DNA of 43,247 bases from Candidatus Endomicrobium procryptotermitis (GTDB lineage: Bacteria > Elusimicrobiota > Endomicrobiia > Endomicrobiales > Endomicrobiaceae), in contig JAITIP010000045.1 of assembly GCA_031279415.1 (NCBI GenBank), positions 1-43,247 of the forward strand. Reading direction: 5' to 3'. The translations under genes and the position numbers were made by a program. Positions 38,238 through 43,247 of the stretch are shown in pieces (positions within the stretch are counted from its first letter, which is position 1; each line of letters begins with the position of its first letter). The notes under the pieces were generated by a model. That model did no database searches, was not told where the DNA came from, and was given only the letters and a program-made list of their open reading frames with translations.

Positions 38238-39269
38238 CTAATCTTTCTCTACATTTTTGCGAATACGCACAACTCTTTCCGGGAACGGAATTTCTATACC
38301 CTCTTCATCAAATCTTTTCTTAAGATTCTTTAAAACTGCATGAGTAATTTCCGATTTTACAAAAACCTCTTTGACTCTAAAAGTCAGAGTAAAATTTATG
38401 GAAGAATCGGCAAATTTATTAAAACGACATATTGGAGTATAGCTTTTTACAGCGCCTTCTGAAAAATTTAAAATTTCCCGCGCCGCTTCCACGGCTATTT
38501 TTTCTGCCTTTTCCAAATCGCTTCCATAGGCAATACCACAATCAATGGATGTGGTTACTTCTGCCCGGCTGAAATTGTACTTTGAAATTATGGCAGATGC
38601 AACTTTTAGATTAGGAATAATAATGAGCACATTCGAAGTTTCTCTTATCTTTGTCGCTCTCCATCCTATTTCGATAACCGTACCTTCCTGCCCAGAATCA
38701 AGCTTTATATAATCTCCACGTGCTATCTGCTTTCCGAACAATATATTTATTCCGGCAAAAAAATTGCCCAAAGTGTCCTGAAGAGCTAAAGCTACTGCAA
38801 GAGAACCTATTCCCAATGCTGTGAGCATGGGAGTAAGTTTAATGCCTATTTGGTTTAAAATTAAAAGTCCCCCTACTGCAATTACAACAAACTTAATAAT
38901 GTTTATGCTTATTGTTTCCAAAAAGGTTTTGCGAAATACTCCCGCAAAAATATTTCCCAGCAAAAATACTATGGAAAAAGCAAAAATTGTATAAAATATT
39001 TTTAAGACAACAGGATCTTTATGATTTAATGGCGATATAAAAAAAGCACAGTACAAACCCACAAGAAACGACCAAAAAGATATATATTTTTTTAAAAAAT
39101 CTGAAGTTTCATCGCTTGTTATAATGCCTATTTTTTCTAAAAGTCTTCTGATAAATACAGCTGCATATTTCCTTAATAAAAAGCCTATAAAAAAAACTGC
39201 AAGAAGAACGACCGCGCTTATAATCCACAGAGTAAAATCCGAATATTGCCGGTTAAAAAAGTCAAACAT
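38238..39269 (-). CDS. mscS: Small-conductance mechanosensitive channel (MscS family)
   Basis: A 343-residue MscS-family channel. Five hydrophobic segments are visible, near residues 12-34, 68-84, 89-112, 123-140 and 150-175. The pore-lining last helix continues with ALALQDTLGNFFAGINILFG and the beta domain starts with DYIKLDSGQEGTVIEIGW, followed by RETSNVLIIIPNLKVASAII. These are the standard MscS signatures. The C-terminal alpha/beta domain ends in FDEEGIEIPFPERVVRI, as in many family members. It protects the cell from osmotic downshock. The DksA-type gene lies upstream on the same strand, 30 bases away. Confidence 0.93.
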   Translation of the reverse strand: MFDFFNRQYSDFTLWIISAVVLLAVFFIGFLLRKYAAVFIRRLLEKIGIITSDETSDFLKKYISFWSFLVGLYCAFFISPLNHKDPVVLKIFYTIFAFSIVFLLGNIFAGVFRKTFLETISINIIKFVVIAVGGLLILNQIGIKLTPMLTALGIGSLAVALALQDTLGNFFAGINILFGKQIARGDYIKLDSGQEGTVIEIGWRATKIRETSNVLIIIPNLKVASAIISKYNFSRAEVTTSIDCGIAYGSDLEKAEKIAVEAAREILNFSEGAVKSYTPICRFNKFADSSINFTLTFRVKEVFVKSEITHAVLKNLKKRFDEEGIEIPFPERVVRIRKNVEKD

Positions 39270-39299
39270 TTAATTTCCCACCGTATTCCGTACAGATTT

Positions 39300-39647
39300 T
39301 TATTTTTTAGGTCTTTCTGCTTCTTCCTGACATTGAATGCAATATCTTACCCACGGTATTGCTTTAATTCTTTCCAAAGGTATTTCCTGACCACAGCATT
39401 CGCATTTTCCGTAAATGCTTTTTTCTATTTTTGCCAATGCATCATTTACATCGTTCAAAGTTATTTTATCGGCTGCAGCCAGCTCGAAATACATTTCTTT
39501 TTCGCTGTTTTGACTTGCCGTGTCGATTTCATCACCGACTATAATGTCTGAATCATCTCTTTCTTTCTGCGCATTAACTTTATTTAAAATTTCCGTTCTT
39601 CTCTGTGTCAAAAGCTTTTTAAACTGTGCGGCGTCCTTTTTATTCAT
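39300..39647 (-). CDS. DksA/TraR C4-type zinc-finger protein
   Basis: A 115-residue protein with an N-terminal coiled coil (about 1-75) and a C-terminal four-cysteine zinc finger: C82 and C85 in KCECCGQ and C103 and C106 in RYCIQCQ. DksA-family proteins bind in the RNA polymerase secondary channel and, with ppGpp, tune initiation. The coiled-coil tip here carries acidic residues (DDSDIIVGDEIDTAS) where DksA has its functional DxxDxA tip, so a transcription-factor role is likely. The length is shorter than Escherichia coli DksA, as in many Gram-negative and anaerobe relatives. It sits between the mscS and arginine-decarboxylase-type genes on the same strand. Confidence 0.9.
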   Translation of the reverse strand: MNKKDAAQFKKLLTQRRTEILNKVNAQKERDDSDIIVGDEIDTASQNSEKEMYFELAAADKITLNDVNDALAKIEKSIYGKCECCGQEIPLERIKAIPWVRYCIQCQEEAERPKK

Positions 39648-39669
39648 TTCATAACTCCTTATATTTCGT

Positions 39670-41151
39670 TTAATTTGTAAAAACTTTAACTGTTTTCAGC
39701 ATTTCCGTTTCCTGACCGCTTATTCTTATATCTTTTGAAGACATATCAGTTAAATAATCGCATATTTCCTGAGTTATGCGTTCGCCCGGTATCACAACTG
39801 GAATTCCAGGAGGATACGGTGTAAGCGTTTGCGCGGCAACATGCCCGACGGCCTTTTTTAAAGCTATTCTTTTTGTACTATTTGACAGATATACGTCTCT
39901 CGGGGCCATAACCATTTCTGTAGCCAAAGAAGGAATCCGAAGTATCCAGTTTTTTTGTTTTCCGTGATACTTTTTGCTTATTTCTTTGAGCGCGTTTACA
40001 AAAGCTTCGAGATCAGACTTTTCAGTTCCTATTCCCGATATTGCCACAAGATTGAATATGTCGGCATAATCAAGTTGTATATTATATTCTTTTGCGAGAA
40101 TACTTTCAATTTCATATCCCGAAAGCCCGGTTTTTGTAACATTAACCGTAAGCTTTGTAACATCTAAATCATATCCAAGCTTCAATATTTCTTCTCTTGT
40201 AAAACATTTTACTGAAGCTATGTCATTATTTATATAAGTGCGTCCCCATTCACATGAGAGAATAACTTTATCAAGCATCTGGCTGCCGTGCAAAACAGCT
40301 TGCTTTCTGGCCAAATCAAGAGACGCCAAAGTTAAATAGTTAGGGCTTGTCGTCTGCAGCATTGAAACCACTTTTTTTAATCTGTTAATATCGACAAGTT
40401 TAGAATTATAATGCAAAACCGACCCTTGCGACAATGCCGAAAGTATTTTATGCGTAGATTGTACGCATAAATCCGCACCTGCATCAACGGCAGATTCGGG
40501 AAGATTTTTATTAAATATCAAATGCGCTCCATGAGCTTCATCAACCAAAACTATTTTTCCGCGTCTGTGACATAAATCAACGATTTTTGAAAGATCCGTA
40601 ACTATTCCATTATATGTAGGACTTGTAATGAATACGGCTTTTGTCTCGGGATAACGGTTAAGAGCATCTTTTATCTGCTCGTAAGAAGAATTAAAAATAA
40701 TATCTAAATTTTGATCTATTTTAGGCTGCAGCCAGATAGGCCATACGCCAGATAAAATAACGCCGGCCATTATTGATTTATGAGAGCTTCTTGAAACGAT
40801 AACTGAATCACCGGGATCGCAAGCAGCAAGAAACATCGCCATATTCCCCACTGACGTTCCGTTTACGAGAAAAAAAGAACTCTGTACTTTATAAGCATCG
40901 GACATAAGTTCCTGTGCTTTTTTTATAGGTCCTACGGGATCGTGCAGAGAATCGACTTCGTCAAAGACTGTTACATCAAATTTATATACTTCTTCGCCGG
41001 TATAGTCTTTAAGTTTTTTATCTATACTTCTTCCATTTTTATGTCCAGGACAATGAAACGAAACGACATCTCTTTTAGCGTGTTCCATAAGAATGTCGAA
41101 TAACGGAGTTTTAAAATGACGGGCTAATGACGATTTTGATTGTTTTTTCAT
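39670..41151 (-). CDS. Orn/Lys/Arg decarboxylase family (arginine-decarboxylase-type)
   Basis: A 493-residue fold-I PLP decarboxylase of the Orn/Lys/Arg family. The N-terminal SFHCPGHKNGRS is a strong signature. The PLP-binding core includes FLVNGTSVGNMA, SRSSHKSIMAG, VDEAHGAH (aspartate pairing with the cofactor nitrogen) and the Schiff-base lysine K235 in STHKILSALSQGS. Members decarboxylate arginine, lysine or ornithine; the short form without a wing domain is typical of biosynthetic SpeA-like arginine decarboxylases in Gram-positives and deep-branching bacteria. Agmatine would feed putrescine synthesis and then the nspC route at 12644-15043. The ATG at 41151 has no good ribosome-binding site; an upstream TTG at 41184 would add 11 residues. 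Substrate not proven. Confidence 0.85.
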   Translation of the reverse strand: MKKQSKSSLARHFKTPLFDILMEHAKRDVVSFHCPGHKNGRSIDKKLKDYTGEEVYKFDVTVFDEVDSLHDPVGPIKKAQELMSDAYKVQSSFFLVNGTSVGNMAMFLAACDPGDSVIVSRSSHKSIMAGVILSGVWPIWLQPKIDQNLDIIFNSSYEQIKDALNRYPETKAVFITSPTYNGIVTDLSKIVDLCHRRGKIVLVDEAHGAHLIFNKNLPESAVDAGADLCVQSTHKILSALSQGSVLHYNSKLVDINRLKKVVSMLQTTSPNYLTLASLDLARKQAVLHGSQMLDKVILSCEWGRTYINNDIASVKCFTREEILKLGYDLDVTKLTVNVTKTGLSGYEIESILAKEYNIQLDYADIFNLVAISGIGTEKSDLEAFVNALKEISKKYHGKQKNWILRIPSLATEMVMAPRDVYLSNSTKRIALKKAVGHVAAQTLTPYPPGIPVVIPGERITQEICDYLTDMSSKDIRISGQETEMLKTVKVFTN

Positions 41152-41471
41152 ATTATAAAAAATTAAAATCTCCAATAAAAGCAATTAAAATATGAAACAG
41201 TTCCTGGTCTTTTGTTTTTTTTACCAATGATAAATCATATGTGCATACATTTCATAAACTTCGTACAACTTACTGCAGCATCTACAGTTTAAATTAATAC
41301 AGACAGTAATAATACTTTATTTAATGATTATAGTCAATATCATGTAGAATATTACAATATATTAAAGATTTTAGTTTTTAAGAAGATGTTGGAGTCTCTA
41401 TACAGTCCTCATTTCTATAAATGAACTGCTCTTGTTAAAACCTTCTATAAAAGCATTGGTTGACTGAGGGC

Positions 41472-41535
41472 TTGTTTTATTTTGACCTTGTGGATTTGTA
41501 AAATCTTAATTTCCTTTCAACGCTTATTTTAAGCG
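41472..41535. repeat. Dispersed 65-bp repeat, copy 2
   Basis: Aligns with 22131-22195 over its whole length (TTGTTTTATTTTGACCTTGT...TTAAGCGT). The neighbouring gene-free stretch 41152-41656 contains no frame I can support. On the minus strand the copy reads ISVERKLRFYKS, and other frames near it show several stops, so it looks like a decayed former gene or element. Confidence 0.5.
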
Positions 41536-41656
41536 TGACGACTTATCCTCAAAGAAAGGCAGTGCCTACTGCTAACTTCCTTTTCCCTTTTCTTTTGCTT
41601 CGATTACCATGTTGAAGCTACATCTTTTATCTTTGCATTAACATGAAAAACATAAA

Positions 41657-41676
41657 GCCCGCTTATAAAAGCGGGC
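41657..41676 (-). terminator. Terminator downstream of the TPR gene
   Basis: GCCCGCTT-ataa-AAGCGGGC is a perfect 8-bp hairpin followed on the minus strand by TTTATGTTTTT, about 75 bases past the stop codon of the TPR-type gene. Confidence 0.7.
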
Positions 41677-41751
41677 CAAGAATTATGTGTTTTTCATAGC
41701 AGACAATATCTGAAAACCAAATGCGTTCATCCAATTAATAAAAGTTCTACT

Positions 41752-42402
41752 TTATTTTTCTTCCTGCAAAAAGGCTGCGGCGTATTCTGCTTCCCGTGTT
41801 GCCGGAAATTTTATAAGAATTTCATTATAAACGTTCTTTGCATCTTCTTGAGAATTCGTAAGCAGATAGTACCTTGCAAGTCCGATATAGACATCTTTTA
41901 TAAGAAAACTATCCGAATATTTATTTATAAATTCATTCGAATAAAGTATGGCGTTGGAATAATCTTTCTGTTGGTCATATAAATATATTATTCTGGACAA
42001 TGCCAAAGGCTTTATAAGTTCAGGAACTCCTTTTTCTTCAGTTTCTTTCAACAGAAGCAAAGCATTCGTATAATCTTTATTTTCTATCATCATATCGGCT
42101 TTTACAAGTCTTGCCTGATAAGCTGCCGGGGTGTTTCCCGAATAAATAATAGCATTGTTTAAATGTGCTGCTGCCTGCTGTTGATTGCCACTTCTTAGAT
42201 ACATATATGCGGCGGCCAGTCTATCCGAAGAACTTTCTTTTAAAGTTTGTAATCGTATAAATACAAAACCGCTTAACATAATAACTCCCAGCGTAAAACC
42301 TATGACAGTAAAAAATCTCGTTCTGTTTTCCTTTATTTGTTTTGCCAAAAAATTTACAAATCTGTCTGCCTTTGACATTTTTAGAGACTGCATTTCGTTC
42401 AT
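41752..42402 (-). CDS. Membrane-anchored TPR protein (YfgM-like)
   Basis: A 216-residue protein with a cytoplasmic N-terminus, one membrane helix at about residues 31-50 (FFTVIGFTLGVIMLSGFVFI), and a periplasmic tail of tetratricopeptide-like repeats. The repeats show AAAYMYLRSGNQQQAAAHLN, then KADMMIENKDYTNALLLLKE and IYLYDQQKDYSNAILYSNEF. This layout matches YfgM/tol-pal-type accessory proteins that assist outer-membrane or secretion complexes, but TPR proteins are too general to name a partner. It follows the PHP gene by 16 bases, so the two share a transcript and end at the 41657 hairpin. Confidence 0.72.
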   Translation of the reverse strand: MNEMQSLKMSKADRFVNFLAKQIKENRTRFFTVIGFTLGVIMLSGFVFIRLQTLKESSSDRLAAAYMYLRSGNQQQAAAHLNNAIIYSGNTPAAYQARLVKADMMIENKDYTNALLLLKETEEKGVPELIKPLALSRIIYLYDQQKDYSNAILYSNEFINKYSDSFLIKDVYIGLARYYLLTNSQEDAKNVYNEILIKFPATREAEYAAAFLQEEK

Positions 42403-42418
42403 CTCCTTATATGTTCTT

Positions 42419-43063
42419 TTAATATTTCGATATTATTTCCACCGCATTCTTCTGCATTATTTCATAATAATTTTCTGGTAAACCTGACTCTAGAAGAGTT
42501 TTTGCAATCATCTCAGGCGTCAAAATATTTTCGGGAGTGTGAGAATCTGTATTTAAAACAAGTTTAGCTCCCGCTGCAATGCCTATTTGCGCCACTTCTC
42601 TATTTGTGGCATTATGACCTTTACGCGTACTAATTTCAAGTTTTATGTTATTTTCAGCTGCGGTTTCCGCTTCTTTTTTAGTTATATGTCCGGGATGCGC
42701 AAGGATGTCTATTCTCGCTTCTAAAGCATAAATATTTGTCTCAGGAGGAACGGTTTCAGCGATCGTTTCTCCATGAACGACAATAATTTTTGACCCGAGT
42801 TTTCTGCATTCGTCCGCCGCTTCTTTAATAAGTTTAGGAGGAACATAAGTTATTTCCACTCCCGGCAATACAAGAATTCCGTAATTGTTGGTAAGAACTT
42901 TAGCAACCTTTATTATTCTTGGTATTACAAAGTCCATATTTGAAAAATCGACATGATCAGTGAGAGCTATCGCTTTGTAACCTTTATATTTTGCTCTGTA
43001 AACAAGTTCCGAAGGAAGCAAAACTCCATCAGAAAATAATGTATGAGTATGCAAATCTATCAT
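42419..43063 (-). CDS. PHP-domain phosphoesterase (histidinol-phosphatase/YcdX-like)
   Basis: A 214-residue PHP-domain metal-dependent phosphoesterase. The metal-binding HTHT motif is at residues 5-8 in MIDLHTHTLFSDG; later ligands are in LTDHVDFS, LPGVEITYV, VVHGETIAE, ILAHPGHIT and LNTDSHTPENI. These align with YcdX-like phosphatases and the PHP domain of DNA polymerases; a free-standing gene of this size is usually a phosphoesterase of uncertain substrate, sometimes histidinol phosphate. No histidine genes are near. The start follows the promoter at 43105-43133. The TPR gene is downstream in the same operon. Confidence 0.88.
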   Translation of the reverse strand: MIDLHTHTLFSDGVLLPSELVYRAKYKGYKAIALTDHVDFSNMDFVIPRIIKVAKVLTNNYGILVLPGVEITYVPPKLIKEAADECRKLGSKIIVVHGETIAETVPPETNIYALEARIDILAHPGHITKKEAETAAENNIKLEISTRKGHNATNREVAQIGIAAGAKLVLNTDSHTPENILTPEMIAKTLLESGLPENYYEIMQKNAVEIISKY

Positions 43064-43104
43064 TTATCTTCTATCTTCCTCATATTTATATATAGTAAAA
43101 ATAA

Positions 43105-43133
43105 ATTATACAAAGATATTCACATTCAGTCAA
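43105..43133 (-). promoter_or_regulatory. Promoter TTGACT-17-TATAAT for the PHP-TPR operon
   Basis: Minus-strand TTGACT (43133-43128) and TATAAT (43110-43105) with a 17-base spacer, about 42 bases before the PHP ATG. Confidence 0.75.
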
Positions 43134-43140
43134 TTTCATC

Positions 43141-43247
43141 AAGGTCAAAATAGAGATGTCTCTTTTTTTAGATAAAATAAAGAAGGGGGCATAGAATGAA
43201 CATTCTCAAAGAAATATAATGAAGGTGAAAGATTTTAGAATAAGTTG
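43141..43247 (+). pseudogene. Decayed small HTH-type gene, copy 2 (leader and start; runs off the window)
   Basis: AAGGTCAAAATAGAGATG at 43141-43158, AGAAGGGGG at 43181-43189, an ATG at 43196 and the block AAAGATTTTAGAATAAGTTG at 43228-43247 all recur in copy 1 (19630-19938, minus strand). The frame reads MNILKEI and then meets TAA, TGA and TGA where copy 1 has Gln, Gln and Arg. Both copies share the TAA after KILE. It is truncated by the window end. Confidence 0.45.

Overview
The window is AT-rich bacterial DNA with Gram-negative envelope genes: lolD and a LolC/E permease, a TamB-like giant, outer-membrane barrels and a lipoprotein. My best guess is Elusimicrobiota, possibly the termite-gut genus Endomicrobium. 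This rests on gene repertoire and style (GH57 amylase, carboxynorspermidine pathway, stand-alone DUF1805 and DksA-type genes, many small decayed genes between intact ones). No database search was run.

Layout. 1-3000 is accessory DNA: a phage-type DUF5675 gene, a Panacea-domain antitoxin-like gene with a small two-helix membrane protein behind it, and a decayed mobilisation-type region with MobC-like ribbon-helix-helix genes, perfect inverted repeats, a GC-rich hairpin-rich island and an orphan HigA-type antidote. 3000-7000 carries a secreted nuclease, a candidate small RNA, a lipoprotein and a DUF262/DUF1524 defence nuclease. 6800-19300 is mostly core metabolism on the minus strand: rlmN; an operon of a YbaL-type antiporter, ogt and a lipoate-ligase-type gene; thiM-thiE behind a TPP riboswitch; carboxynorspermidine dehydrogenase and decarboxylase; DUF1805; a GH57 enzyme; and a coiled-coil/barrel envelope protein. 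19300-22500 is a junction with decayed IS30-type and HTH genes, tRNA-Leu, a ParB-like/metallophosphoesterase pair, a decayed antidote and a tRNA-Cys/tRNA-Val unit. 22600-32000 holds tamB, ilvE, lolD, the LolC/E permease and lysS. 32300-36200 has a barrel protein and an apparently intact AlwI-type restriction-modification pair beside tRNA-Arg. 36200-43100 is again core: apt, a primary-type sigma factor, tRNA-Pro, panD, mscS, a DksA/TraR protein, an arginine-decarboxylase-type enzyme, a TPR membrane protein and a PHP phosphoesterase.

How it fits together. The arginine decarboxylase-type enzyme and the nspC-type pair point to carboxynorspermidine/carboxyspermidine-route polyamine synthesis. ThiM and ThiE would salvage hydroxyethylthiazole under thiamine control. 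LolD, the LolC/E permease and the TamB-like protein serve outer-membrane assembly. A recurring theme is erosion: at least eight gene remnants (restriction enzyme tail, methyltransferase, IS30, antidote, HTH and MobC-like genes) sit between intact housekeeping genes, while one restriction-modification system and one DUF262 nuclease still look whole. Promoters given below are matches to the housekeeping -35/-10 consensus found by eye.
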